Of a DNA stretch of 64,000 bases, positions 18,014-26,283 are shown in pieces. Below the pieces are notes generated by a model. That model had not been told where the DNA came from and did not search any database. It was given only the letters and a program-made list of their open reading frames with translations. The stretch is from CAWFLT01 sp963816795 (lineage in GTDB: Bacteria; Acidobacteriota; Vicinamibacteria; Vicinamibacterales; SCN-69-37), in NCBI GenBank assembly GCA_963816795.1, contig CAWFLT010000003.1, positions 186,001-250,000 of the forward strand, read 5' to 3'. Numbering within the stretch: position 1 is the first letter of the stretch; each line of letters begins with the position of its first letter. The position numbers and the translations under genes were made by a program.

Positions 18014-19327
18014 ATGAAACGCCTGCTCGCCGGCTCGAGCCTTGTCATCCTCGCTGCGATGTCCTCTGAACAGACGCCCGTTGCCCCTCCACTCGACGCG
18101 AAGGCGAGCGATCCCGTCGCGATGGGTTGGATGGTCGGGTCGCCGCCGCCCCCCGACAAGATCGTCGCATTCGCCGACGGCAGCTTCCGCACGTTTCCGC
18201 AAACGCGATGGGCCTTCTCGCACATGCGCGAGCTCGTGCCGACGACGGCGGTGTCGCGCGGCACCGGAGCGGTGGCAGTGCTGCCTCGGGCGTTGCGCGC
18301 GGACGTCGATGCCGTGTCGTTTCAGCCGCCGGGCCGCGCCGACACGATGACGTGGGCGCAGTCACTCGACGCCAACTACACCGACGGCATCGTCGTCCTG
18401 CACCGCGGCCGGATCGTCTACGAGCGCTACTTCGGCGTGCTGACGCCCGAACGCCAGCACCTGGTGTTCTCGGTCACCAAGTCGTTCGTCGGGACGTTGG
18501 CGGCGACCCTGATTGCCGAGGGCGCGCTCGACGCGAATGCCAGGGTGGCGCACTACGTGCCCGAGCTCGAGGCCAGCGCGTTCGCCGACGCGACGATTCA
18601 GCACCTGCTCGACATGACCACCGGGATCAAGTTCGTCGAAGACTACGCTGCCCCCGACGCCGACATCGAGTTGTTTGCGCGCGCCGGGAATCTTCGCCCG
18701 CGCCCGGTTGACTATCGCGGCCCTCAGACACTTTACGGATATCTGCGCAGCGTCTCCCGCGAGGTCGCGCACGGCGAGCGCTTCGCTTACAAGACCCCCA
18801 ACACCGACGTCCTCGGCTGGGTGCTGCGCCGGGTCAGCGGCAAGCCGGTCGGCGCGCTCCTGCACGAGCGGATCTGGCAGAAGATCGGCGCCGAGCAGGA
18901 CGCGTATTTCACCGTGGATCCGGGCGCCGTCGAGTTCGCCGGCGGCGGGCTGAACGTTTCCTTGCGCGACCTGGCTCGCTTTGGCGAGATGATGCGCCGC
19001 GGTGGCCGCTACAACGGACAGCAAATCGTTCCGGCTTCGGTGGTGGACGACATCCGCCGCGGCGGCCGCCGCGATCTCTTTGCGCAGGCGGGCTACCAGT
19101 TGCTGCCGGGGTGGAGCTACCGCGCGACGTGGTGGCTGTCGCACAACGCGCACGGCGCTTTCAGCGCCCGCGGAATTCACGGTCAGGCCATCTATGTGGA
19201 TCCCACGGCGGAGATGGTCATCGCGCGTCTGGCGTCCCACCCGCTGGCGGCCAACGCCAACTACGACGCGACGTCGCTTCCGGCCTACGACGCTCTCGCG
19301 AAGCATCTGATGACGAAGCCACGCTGA
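18014..19327 (+). CDS. Exported serine hydrolase, class C beta-lactamase-like (EstB/NylB type)
   Basis: A 437-residue protein with a short signal peptide (LLAGSSLVILAAM). The catalytic S-x-x-K motif is SVTK at 153-156, with the second motif Tyr at 259 in YKTPNTDVLGW and a C-terminal GIHGQAIYVDP in place of the KTG box. The arrangement resembles 6-aminohexanoate-dimer hydrolase and related esterases or D-aminopeptidases rather than true AmpC. Acting in the periplasm or outside, it would hydrolyse an ester or amide of unknown identity. The start is 13 nt downstream of the inverted-repeat element, which may therefore contain its promoter. Confidence 0.82.
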   Translation: MKRLLAGSSLVILAAMSSEQTPVAPPLDAKASDPVAMGWMVGSPPPPDKIVAFADGSFRTFPQTRWAFSHMRELVPTTAVSRGTGAVAVLPRALRADVDAVSFQPPGRADTMTWAQSLDANYTDGIVVLHRGRIVYERYFGVLTPERQHLVFSVTKSFVGTLAATLIAEGALDANARVAHYVPELEASAFADATIQHLLDMTTGIKFVEDYAAPDADIELFARAGNLRPRPVDYRGPQTLYGYLRSVSREVAHGERFAYKTPNTDVLGWVLRRVSGKPVGALLHERIWQKIGAEQDAYFTVDPGAVEFAGGGLNVSLRDLARFGEMMRRGGRYNGQQIVPASVVDDIRRGGRRDLFAQAGYQLLPGWSYRATWWLSHNAHGAFSARGIHGQAIYVDPTAEMVIARLASHPLAANANYDATSLPAYDALAKHLMTKPR

Positions 19328-19334
19328 CGTCTTG

Positions 19335-19360
19335 CGCCTGTGTTACAAGAGTCGCACTCC
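19335..19360 (+). promoter_or_regulatory. 26-nt promoter-like element, copy A (upstream of ankyrin gene)
   Basis: The sequence starts CGCCTGTGTTA and ends AGTCGCACTCC. It matches 20157-20182 at 24 of 26 positions. It ends 35 nt before the ankyrin gene start. TGTGTTACAA resembles an extended -10 box, so this may be a promoter with a conserved initial transcript, or a regulator site. Confidence 0.55.
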
Positions 19361-19395
19361 GCCGCTGAGCAGAGCGGAACGAGCCGACGAAACCC

Positions 19396-20091
19396 ATGCC
19401 CTCGGTCTTGCTCGATTTCATCCGCGCGGTCGTCGATGGAGACATCGATGAAGTGTCCCGCCGCCTGGCTGCAAGTCCGGTCCTTGCCAGGACGGCGTCC
19501 GATGTGGGCGCGACACGCCACGGGAGCTCGGCTTTCTTTTTCGCCGATATCGCCCACTACTTCTATGCGGGCGACACCGCGCTCCACATGGCGGCTGCGG
19601 CATTCCGGCGCCCGGTCGCGGAGATCCTGATTGCGCACGGCGCCGAGTGTCGAGCGAAGAACCGGCGCGGCGCGGAGCCGCTTCACTACGCGGCCGACGC
19701 GAACCGATCGAATCCGACAGCACAAGCAGAGATCATCGACTACCTGTTGTCAGTGGGCGCCGACGCCAATGCCCTGGACCACTCCGGCGTGGCGCCCCTG
19801 CACCGAGCCGTGCGAACGCGGTCGCTGGCGGCCGTTCGAGCACTGCTGGATGGCGGCGCGAACTCGAGGCTGCCAAACAAAACGGGATCCACGCCGCTGC
19901 ACCTCGCTGTGCAGACGACCGGGCGAGGCGGAAGCGGTTCTCCCGACGCGCGCGCGGGACAGGCCGGCATTGTCAGGCTGTTGCTCGAGCGCGGCGCCAA
20001 GGTGACCGACGCGGACAGGCACGGCAAGACGGTGCGTCAGGCCGCGATCGGCGAACGCGCGAGGGCCTTGCTCCGTGACGCGCGGCCTTGA
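19396..20091 (+). CDS. Ankyrin-repeat protein
   Basis: A 231-residue protein with about five ankyrin repeats: DTALHMAAAAFRRPVAEILIAHGA, EPLHYAADANRSN, APLHRAVRTRSLAAVRALLDGGA, TPLHLAVQTTGR and GIVRLLLERGA. No signal peptide, so it is probably cytoplasmic and acts by binding a protein partner. It shares an upstream 26-nt element with the hemocyanin gene that follows 138 nt downstream on the same strand, which suggests joint control. The partner cannot be inferred. Confidence 0.87.
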   Translation: MPSVLLDFIRAVVDGDIDEVSRRLAASPVLARTASDVGATRHGSSAFFFADIAHYFYAGDTALHMAAAAFRRPVAEILIAHGAECRAKNRRGAEPLHYAADANRSNPTAQAEIIDYLLSVGADANALDHSGVAPLHRAVRTRSLAAVRALLDGGANSRLPNKTGSTPLHLAVQTTGRGGSGSPDARAGQAGIVRLLLERGAKVTDADRHGKTVRQAAIGERARALLRDARP

Positions 20092-20156
20092 CGGTGCTAT
20101 TCCAGGGAGCAAGCAGGCGCACTGCGTCGGCATCCAGAAGTGTTCCAAACGTCGCC

Positions 20157-20182
20157 CGCCTGTGTTAGAAAAGTCGCACTCC
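20157..20182 (+). promoter_or_regulatory. 26-nt promoter-like element, copy B (upstream of hemocyanin gene)
   Basis: The second copy of the element at 19335-19360, differing only at two central positions (TTAGAAAAG for TTACAAGAG). It ends 47 nt before the hemocyanin start. Its presence between two same-strand genes suggests that the hemocyanin gene has its own promoter. Confidence 0.55.
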
Positions 20183-20229
20183 CCGACTACCGTCCCGACG
20201 CCCGGCAGCACCGTTAACGGAGACCTGCG

Positions 20230-22479
20230 ATGCCCGATCTGGGACCTGTCCGCAATCGTGTCTGGTCGCTGTTCCTCACGCCATCGCCGCCCGAACGGCG
20301 CCGTTTCGCGGCCGCGGCCGCAGAGGGCAGGACCACGTCGAGGATCGTCGTGTTCTCGGCCTTCAATGAAGCACACGTCGACCGCGCGATGGCGATTGCG
20401 GCCGAGCTCATGCGGATCGCCAACGAGGGCCCGGTCGAACAGGCGCTGATGGCGGTCGTCGACGCCTACGAAGCCCGGCGCGGCACCGAGCACCCCGACC
20501 TGCTCGACTACGCGCTGATGGTGTTCATCACGCATCATCCGCGCGGCGCCACGCTGGCGCACGCCATCCCGCCGCTCACGCTGCGAAACCCGGAGCTGGT
20601 CGCACCGTCGCGCCTGAATCGGTCTGAGGCGCGAGGGCGACGCAGCGTGTCGTTCACGCCCGCCATCGGCGCGGCAGCGGCGGGCCTGTTCGCTGGCGGC
20701 GCGCTGCCGTCGGACGGGCTCGAGTGGTATCGCGAGGATCCGTTTGCCAACGAGCACCATGGTCATTGGCACGTCGTCTATCCCGTGCGTGGCGTGCCCA
20801 ATCCGGCCAACCCGGCGACGGTCCAGTTCAAGGATCGTCAGGGAGAGATCTTCTTCTACATGCACCAGCAGATGCTGGCCCGCTACGACGCCGAGCGGCT
20901 TGGCGTCGGCTTGCCCCGTGTGGCGCCGCTGGCGAACTATCGCGCGGCCGTTGCCACCGGCTACGACCCCGGCCAGCTCCTGATCCAGCAGGGATTCGGC
21001 GCGCGTCAGGCCAATGTGGCGATGGTGGACATCCCCGGCGATCCGGCCACCGGCGCGCCTCCTTACACGGTGACGGAGCACGAGACACGGCGTGCCAACG
21101 TCAATCAAGCGATTGCGGCGCGAGCGTACACCGTGGCGCAGCCGCCGCTTCCGATGACCGACGTGTCGCTGCTCGGATCGACGGTCGAATCGAACGGCGC
21201 GGGCATCGGCTCGGTCGCCGGGCCCGCGGCGCGCGTGCACTACGGCAGCCTGCACAACAACGGGCACGGCACGCTGGCCACGGCGTCGGTGGACGGCCCG
21301 GGCGTGATGACGAGCACGACGACCGCCATCCGCGATCCGGTGTTCTACGAGTGGCACAAGCACATCGACGATTTCTACGCGACCTGGCAGACCGGCGGCG
21401 CCGTGCAGACCTTCGCCGATCGCCCGCCCGTGCGCGTGCGAAAAGCGTTCGATCCTGCGGCCGGCGCGGCCTCGTCGCCCGACATCCTCTTTGTCTTCGA
21501 AGATGGCCTGCCCGCCGGCGCCCTGGCCGATCTCAACACCTGGGCGGCGGCGACGTTCGGCGGCGCGCAGTGGGACACCGACTTCAGCGCGACCCCGATC
21601 ACGACCGCGACGCTCGAGACCGCGATGCTGCGTCGGGACTTGACGCTCGCGGATCACCTCACCACCGTGCCCGTCGATCACCTCACGCACCGTCCGTTCG
21701 TCTACGCGTTCCGCGTCGAGAACCTCGCGCAGGCGCGGACCAACGTCACCCTGCGGGTCTTCATCGCCCCGATCGTGGACGATCAGCACGACGGCAGCGA
21801 CCGGCGCGTGTGGATCGAAATGGACAAGTTCGTCCTGAATCTCGAGGCCGGCGAGAAGCGGGTCGCGGCGCGTCGCGGCGCGCAGTCGTCGGTGATCAAG
21901 AAGCCCGCGGTCATGGTGCCTGAACTGCTGAAGGAGGTCGCGGTCGAGTTCGACGCGCAGCAGTTCGCAGCGATGAACGCGGCCGGCCTGCCCGCAGCGC
22001 TCGCCACCCGCCTTCAACCCTTCGTCGGCCGGGTCGTCGGGGTGAGCGTCATCGGGCCGCTCTTCAACGACGCCGAATGGGACATCGTCGTGCCGCTGCT
22101 GTTACAGTTCGCGCGGATCGTGCCGTCGGACCAGCCACAACGGCCAGGCGCCGGAACGCCTGAGGAAGTCGAAGCGCAGGAGGCGTTCAACTATTGCACC
22201 TGCGGCTGGCCGTACAACCTGTTGCTGCCGCGCGGCACGACGGAGGGCATGCGCTTTCGCCTTGCGGTGATCTGCTCGGACTGGGAAATCGATCGGGTTG
22301 GCGGCGACGAGTCCTGCGGATCGCTGTCCTTTTGCGGCGCGCTCGATCGGTATCCCGATCGACGGGCCATGGGGTACCCATTCGAGCTGCGCTTCTCCGA
22401 TCCGATCCCGGACGTCATCATGGCCAATAGCAACATGGCCTTCCGCGACTTCACCATCCGGCGGATGCCCGATGCCTGA
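20230..22479 (+). CDS. Arthropod-type hemocyanin/phenoloxidase homologue (type 3 copper protein)
   Basis: A 749-residue protein that reads like a chelicerate hemocyanin along its whole length. Residues about 40-135 resemble the all-helical N domain. The copper domain has CuA ligands H177 and H181 (EHHGHWHVVYP) and H212 (FFYMHQQMLARYDAERL), and CuB ligands H342 and H346 (LHNNGHG) and H376 (RDPVFYEWHKHIDDFY). The C-terminal beta domain has TLRVFIAPIVD, NYCTCGWPYNLLLPRG and DRRAMGYPFE, matching the hemocyanin C domain. All six histidines are present, so oxygen or phenol binding is plausible. No signal peptide is seen. This is not the short bacterial tyrosinase type. The following gene overlaps its stop by 8 nt. 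Confidence 0.9.
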   Translation: MPDLGPVRNRVWSLFLTPSPPERRRFAAAAAEGRTTSRIVVFSAFNEAHVDRAMAIAAELMRIANEGPVEQALMAVVDAYEARRGTEHPDLLDYALMVFITHHPRGATLAHAIPPLTLRNPELVAPSRLNRSEARGRRSVSFTPAIGAAAAGLFAGGALPSDGLEWYREDPFANEHHGHWHVVYPVRGVPNPANPATVQFKDRQGEIFFYMHQQMLARYDAERLGVGLPRVAPLANYRAAVATGYDPGQLLIQQGFGARQANVAMVDIPGDPATGAPPYTVTEHETRRANVNQAIAARAYTVAQPPLPMTDVSLLGSTVESNGAGIGSVAGPAARVHYGSLHNNGHGTLATASVDGPGVMTSTTTAIRDPVFYEWHKHIDDFYATWQTGGAVQTFADRPPVRVRKAFDPAAGAASSPDILFVFEDGLPAGALADLNTWAAATFGGAQWDTDFSATPITTATLETAMLRRDLTLADHLTTVPVDHLTHRPFVYAFRVENLAQARTNVTLRVFIAPIVDDQHDGSDRRVWIEMDKFVLNLEAGEKRVAARRGAQSSVIKKPAVMVPELLKEVAVEFDAQQFAAMNAAGLPAALATRLQPFVGRVVGVSVIGPLFNDAEWDIVVPLLLQFARIVPSDQPQRPGAGTPEEVEAQEAFNYCTCGWPYNLLLPRGTTEGMRFRLAVICSDWEIDRVGGDESCGSLSFCGALDRYPDRRAMGYPFELRFSDPIPDVIMANSNMAFRDFTIRRMPDA

Positions 22480-23201
22480 GCCGACGGTCGAGTTGATCTG
22501 GGTGGCCCGCGGACCGCTGCTCGACGCGGCGCGCCTCGCGATGGCCCCGGCCCTGCGGCACGCCGGCCTGCTTCCCGTCTGGGATGAGTGGAAAGCCGAC
22601 GATCCGCTGCGGCCGCGCGCGCTCAAAAGCGATCCGGCCGGGCCGCGGCTGTACGTCAACGGCCATCTGGCGTGGACCACGCCGGGAGGGCTGGCTGGGT
22701 GAACGCACGATCGCGTCGATCGCGGCGGCGATCCTCGCTGCGCGGAGCCGACCGCCACGATCGCGTCCACACGATCCGCTCTCGCGCCGGCTGAAGTACA
22801 TCCTGCTCCCCTCTGCAGGACTGGCGCTCCTGCCGAAATGTCCGTTGTGCTGGATGGCGTACGCCAGCATCACGACGGCGTTCGGGCTGGCTCCTCTGGC
22901 CGCCCAGCGCGTCGTGTTTGCGGCGCTATCGCTCACGCTGGTCCTGGGCGCGACCGCGATCATCTGGCGATCGATACGCCAGGGCGTGCGCGGCCCTCTG
23001 TGGCCGATGGGCGCCGGCACCGCGCTCGTCCTCGCCGGCTCATACGTGTCCGAAGGAACGCCGATCGCGTTCACCGGGTTGTCGATGATGTTCGCTGCAG
23101 CGATGTGGAGTGCTTGGCCGGGTGGGTACGACAGTACGACGGGTACGACAGTACGTAGGTACGACAGGCAGGAACGCGCGCTCGCTGCCATCATTCCTTG
23201 A
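22472..23201 (+). CDS. Thioredoxin-like segment joined to MerC-like membrane domain (probable frameshift)
   Basis: Starts at ATG 22472 inside the hemocyanin stop. The first 76 residues (VELIWVARGPLLDAARLAM...GPRLYVNGHLAWTTPGG) have a thioredoxin-like layout without the CxxC pair. That frame ends at 22702, but a second frame continues at once (ERTIASIAAAILAA) with no start codon of its own before the membrane part, so a one-base break near 22695 is likely. The second part has four hydrophobic helices and a PKCPLCWMAY motif like the metal-binding cysteines of MerC-type transporters. It might handle copper for the hemocyanin; that is inference from coupling. The C-terminal tail is encoded by the GGTACGAC repeat. 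Confidence 0.6.
23124..23167 (+). repeat. GGTACGACA/GTACGACG repeat array
   Basis: Five interrupted units of the nonamer family overlap the 3' end of the MerC-like reading frame, where they encode GGYDSTTGTT. The unit spacing alternates 9 and 8 nt. Confidence 0.8.
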
Positions 23202-23228
23202 AAAGATGACAAGCGAGAGTTGGTTCCA

Positions 23229-23256
23229 CGTACCCGTCGTACCCCGTACCGTCGTC
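23229..23256 (-). repeat. Inverted GGTACGAC-family repeat
   Basis: GTACCCGTCGTACC and CCGTACCGTCG are reverse-complement units of the nonamer family. With the direct array at 23124-23167 they could pair to form a stem-loop between the convergent ends of the MerC-like gene and the aquaglyceroporin gene. Confidence 0.7.
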
Positions 23257-23269
23257 CTGTCGAAGCGCG

Positions 23270-24001
23270 TCACCCGCCCCACAACGCGCGGAACAAGAGA
23301 GCCCCGGCCACGCCGCCGACGACCGGACCCGCGATCGGAATCCAGGCATAGCCCCAGTCCGCATCGCGCTTGCCTGGGATGGGCAGGAGCGCGTGCGCGA
23401 GCCGCGGGCCGAAATCGCGAGCCGGGTTGATCGCGTAGCCGGTCGATCCGCCAAGCGACAACCCGATCGCCCACACCAGCACTCCGACCAGGATCGGCGC
23501 GAGGGCCTTGTCGAAGCCCGAATTGGGCACGAGGTTGGCGGGCGTCAGGATGGCGAGCAGACCGAGCACGAGTACCGCGGTGGCAATCACCTCGGTGACG
23601 AAATTCGACACCGGCTGCCGCACCGCCGGCGCGGTGCAGAAGACGCCGAGCTTCGCGTCTCCGTCGGTCGTCAGCGCCCAGTGCGGAAGGTAGGCGAGCC
23701 AGACCAGCACGGCGCCGATGAACGCGCCGGCCACCTGCGCCGCGATGTACGCCGGCACGTCGGCCCAGGCGAACTTGCCGATGGCGGCCATCCCGATCGT
23801 CACCGCCGGGTTCAGATGGGCGCCGCTGATCGCGTTCACCGCGAACACCGCGACGGTGACCGCCATCGCCCACCCGGTGGTGATCACGATCCACCCGGCG
23901 TGCTGGCCCTTCGACTTGTTGAGGAGGACATTGGCCACGACGCCGTCGCCGAGGACGAGGAGCAGCAGGGTGCCGACCACTTCACCGAGGACTGGATGCA
24001 T
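23270..24001 (-). CDS. glpF: Aquaglyceroporin (MIP family, GlpF-like)
   Basis: A 243-residue channel with six hydrophobic helices and both NPA boxes: SGAHLNPAVT (NPA 64-66) and GYAINPARDFGPR (NPA 192-194). The Asp after NPAR (D196) and the GDG motif near residue 20 are typical of glycerol facilitators rather than strict aquaporins. It would pass glycerol and other small polyols across the inner membrane. The ATG at 24001 starts the first helix; a longer frame from 24103 adds a non-membrane leader overlapping the divergent gene and was rejected. No glycerol kinase gene is near. Confidence 0.88.
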   Translation of the reverse strand: MHPVLGEVVGTLLLLVLGDGVVANVLLNKSKGQHAGWIVITTGWAMAVTVAVFAVNAISGAHLNPAVTIGMAAIGKFAWADVPAYIAAQVAGAFIGAVLVWLAYLPHWALTTDGDAKLGVFCTAPAVRQPVSNFVTEVIATAVLVLGLLAILTPANLVPNSGFDKALAPILVGVLVWAIGLSLGGSTGYAINPARDFGPRLAHALLPIPGKRDADWGYAWIPIAGPVVGGVAGALLFRALWGG

Positions 24002-24092
24002 GAATTCTGACCGTCCGTATTGTAGCCAGAGTGACGCGAGCGACCGGTGGCGATTTGCACCTCGCCGGCCGCCGCCGCAGTAGACTGGGCGG

Positions 24093-24347
24093 ATGCTGAC
24101 CATCCGGCCCTACAACGAACCTCGCAAGGTCGAAATCATCGGCGACGTGTGGACGATGACCCGCAAGGGCTCCTCGTTGCGTTTGCAGTTGCGCACACAT
24201 CCGCTGGGCTGGGAGCTCCTGGCATTCGTCGGCGTCGAAATGCACCGGTCTCAGGTGGTGAGGACAGAGGCGGAGATCGGCGATCTCTCGGACCGATGGA
24301 AGGCCGAAGCGGTCGCGAAAGGCTGGACCGCCACCTCAGCCGAGTAG
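24093..24347 (+). CDS. Small conserved-looking protein of unknown function
   Basis: An 84-residue protein with alternating strands (MLTIRPYNEPRKVEIIGDVW, LRLQLRTHPLGWELLAFVG) and a C-terminal amphipathic helix (LSDRWKAEAVAKGW). No family recognised. A TAGACT hexamer about 19 nt upstream could be a -10 box. It starts 91 nt from the divergent aquaglyceroporin and lies 19 nt before the next same-strand gene, so the two are probably co-transcribed. Confidence 0.55.
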   Translation: MLTIRPYNEPRKVEIIGDVWTMTRKGSSLRLQLRTHPLGWELLAFVGVEMHRSQVVRTEAEIGDLSDRWKAEAVAKGWTATSAE

Positions 24348-24366
24348 TTGCGCCACCGTCCGCATC

Positions 24367-24792
24367 ATGAAGCATCAGGTGTCGCCCGAGGACGAAGCGT
24401 TCCGGATCGCGTTCGAGGCGGGCCGCGTGGCGCCGGCACAGTTCGATCACCGCGCGCATGTGCGCCTCGCCTATGTGTACCTCGTCGAGCACGACACGGA
24501 CGCCGCGACCACGCGGATGCGTCACGCGTTGCAAGGGTTTCTGCAGCGTCATGGCATCGCCGCCACGAAGTACCACGAGACGCTGACACGCGCCTGGACG
24601 CTCGCGGTCCGGCACTTCATGGAGCGATCGCCAGGGACGGCCTCCGCTGAGACGTTCATTGCCCGGAATCCCGACCTGCTCGACAGCAAGATCATGCTCA
24701 CGCATTACTCGGCGTCGCTGCTGTTCTCGGCGGAGGCGCGCGATGCCTTCGTGGAACCCGACACGAGCCCGATCCCTCGCTATCCAGAGTAG
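24367..24792 (+). CDS. Alpha-helical protein of unknown function
   Basis: A 141-residue, mostly helical protein: FDHRAHVRLAYVYLVEHD, MRHALQGFLQRHGIAATKYHETLTRAWTLAVRHF, and LDSKIMLTHYSASLLFS. The HRAHVRLA and KYHETLT segments, with their histidines, look like a conserved metal or ligand site, but I cannot name the family with confidence. Its stop is directly followed by a terminator hairpin shared with the convergent outer-membrane gene. Confidence 0.65.
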   Translation: MKHQVSPEDEAFRIAFEAGRVAPAQFDHRAHVRLAYVYLVEHDTDAATTRMRHALQGFLQRHGIAATKYHETLTRAWTLAVRHFMERSPGTASAETFIARNPDLLDSKIMLTHYSASLLFSAEARDAFVEPDTSPIPRYPE

Positions 24793-24796
24793 AGCG

Positions 24797-24822
24797 GCGT
24801 TGGGCCTGACCCCAACGCTTTT
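24797..24822 (+). terminator. Rho-independent terminator between convergent genes
   Basis: GCGTTGGG (24797-24804) pairs with CCCAACGC (24811-24818) around a six-base loop and is followed by TTTT. It lies exactly between the stop at 24792 and the convergent stop at 24822. Confidence 0.8.
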
Positions 24823-26186
24823 CAGAACTGATAGGCGATCGAATAGATAAACCCGGTCGTCTTGACGTCGAATGCGGTCCGTACCGGCTCGCCGTTCAGC
24901 AGGTTCCTGACGAAGACGTCATCGGACGTGCCGGTGTGCCGATTGACGCCGACCGCAAACTGGAGCTTTGCCCAACTGCCGCTGGCGCCGAGGGTCCACG
25001 AGACGAGGTCCACCTTGTTGAACACCTGATCGTCAGCCCCGACTGGCGATTGGCTGGTAGCGAAGCTGCCGTGGATACGAAGGTCGCGATTGCGCAGGAC
25101 CCGGAAATGGCCACCGACGGCCGCGTTGACGACACCATCGGAGACTGACGTCAGTCCAGCGAAGGGACGGGAGGTCACGCTCGGCGGGGTGCCGTCGCCG
25201 GCGCTGGAATAGATCAGCGTCGGCTGCGGCGTCGACAACATCTGATACGACCCGATCGCGGTGTAGCCCTGAATATCGAGCTCGAGCTCGAACCGAGGAG
25301 TCACGTAGCCGGCGCCGCCCTGGAACTCCCAGGGCTGGTGATACTCCATCCGGGCGTCCGGATCGAAGATCGACGCTCCGACTGACGCCGCCCCGCGATC
25401 GAGCACTCCGTCGAGCGTCACGGTTCCGCTGCGCGTGATCGAGAGCCCGGGACTCCTCATGGCCAGACCGAAACGGAGATGTGCGGTGTCGTACTGCACG
25501 CCGGCCTGCGTCCGAAGCTGCATCGCCGACCCTGCGGCGCGCGCGGTGACCATCAGCGTGCTGAGCGTCGTGTTGTCGGCGAGCCGGTCGCTGATGCTCT
25601 GGACCAGGCGCAGATCCATCATCGAAAGCGACAGCCCGCCGCCGGCGCTCCAGCCACCCGCGCCGCGGTAGCCGAGGCCGGCCGCCGCTATGCGCCGGGT
25701 AAACCCCGAGTCAGCGGACAATGCGAGTCGCTCATTGCCCGCCTGCCGCGTCAGAATCAGCTCAGAATCGGTCTCCTGCATCCACGCCGTGGTCGTCAGG
25801 ACCGCGGCGCCGGCCGTCAGTCCGCCGTGCACGTTGAACGTCAGGCCGACAAAATTCGGCAACTGCTGGATCGAGCCGCCGCTGTTCGGCAACGCCCGAG
25901 GCGCCACGGAGATGCGCTGGTACACGCCGGCGCTGCCACTGATCTGCGCGGTGCGCTGTCGCGACAGGCCGGCGGGATTGAACCATGCGGCCGACGGATC
26001 GCCGACGCGCGCCACATAGGCGCTGCCCTCGAGCCCGCCAAACGGCCCCACCGGCACGCTGTCGTAGTTTGCCAGGAGCAGATTGGGCGGCGCGGTGGCG
26101 ACACGATCGACGTCTTGCGCGAGCGCGGCCACGGGCCATGGGAGGACCAGTGCCGCGAGGCACGACGCGAACAGCGTTCGTTTCAT
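24822..26186 (-). CDS. Outer-membrane beta-barrel protein, FadL/OmpP1-like
   Basis: A 454-residue protein with a signal peptide (LFASCLAALVLPWPVAALAQ). GDPSAAWFNPAGLS near residue 60 is the hallmark of the FadL/OmpP1/TodX hydrophobic-substrate transporters. Long stretches of alternating residues follow (FGLAMRSPGLSITRSGTVTL, FELELDIQGYTAIGSYQM) and the chain ends in ...YSIAYQF, the C-terminal Phe signal of outer-membrane barrels. It probably admits hydrophobic compounds across the outer membrane; the substrate is unknown. It is divergent from the PQQ dehydrogenase (97-nt gap). Confidence 0.82.
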   Translation of the reverse strand: MKRTLFASCLAALVLPWPVAALAQDVDRVATAPPNLLLANYDSVPVGPFGGLEGSAYVARVGDPSAAWFNPAGLSRQRTAQISGSAGVYQRISVAPRALPNSGGSIQQLPNFVGLTFNVHGGLTAGAAVLTTTAWMQETDSELILTRQAGNERLALSADSGFTRRIAAAGLGYRGAGGWSAGGGLSLSMMDLRLVQSISDRLADNTTLSTLMVTARAAGSAMQLRTQAGVQYDTAHLRFGLAMRSPGLSITRSGTVTLDGVLDRGAASVGASIFDPDARMEYHQPWEFQGGAGYVTPRFELELDIQGYTAIGSYQMLSTPQPTLIYSSAGDGTPPSVTSRPFAGLTSVSDGVVNAAVGGHFRVLRNRDLRIHGSFATSQSPVGADDQVFNKVDLVSWTLGASGSWAKLQFAVGVNRHTGTSDDVFVRNLLNGEPVRTAFDVKTTGFIYSIAYQF

Positions 26187-26238
26187 GGTGAGTCCCTCAA
26201 CTCAATCAGCCGCGACCGGACCGTGGCGTCGAGGCGCA

Positions 26239-26247
26239 TGCTAACAT
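26239..26247 (+). promoter_or_regulatory. Candidate extended -10 box before the PQQ dehydrogenase
   Basis: TGCTAACAT lies 36 nt upstream of the ATG at 26284 in the 97-nt divergent gap, and has the TGn extension of a sigma-70 -10 element. No clear -35 was found. Confidence 0.35.
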
Positions 26248-26283
26248 CCGGCGCCTGAACGGGACGGCTGCAACGGGAGGCCT

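Noticed and set aside
19750..22017. Open frame of 755 codons on the - strand over the hemocyanin gene
   Set aside because: Composition is typical of antisense high-GC frames, and the opposite strand encodes recognisable hemocyanin motifs along its whole length.
20230..22479. Hemocyanin gene considered as animal contamination
   Set aside because: No introns, bacterial start context and spacing, an 8-nt overlap with a bacterial-type membrane gene, and GC content like its neighbours.
22472..22702. Short 76-residue frame considered as an independent small protein
   Set aside because: The next frame has no start codon before its first helix, so the two parts are better read as one gene with an indel.
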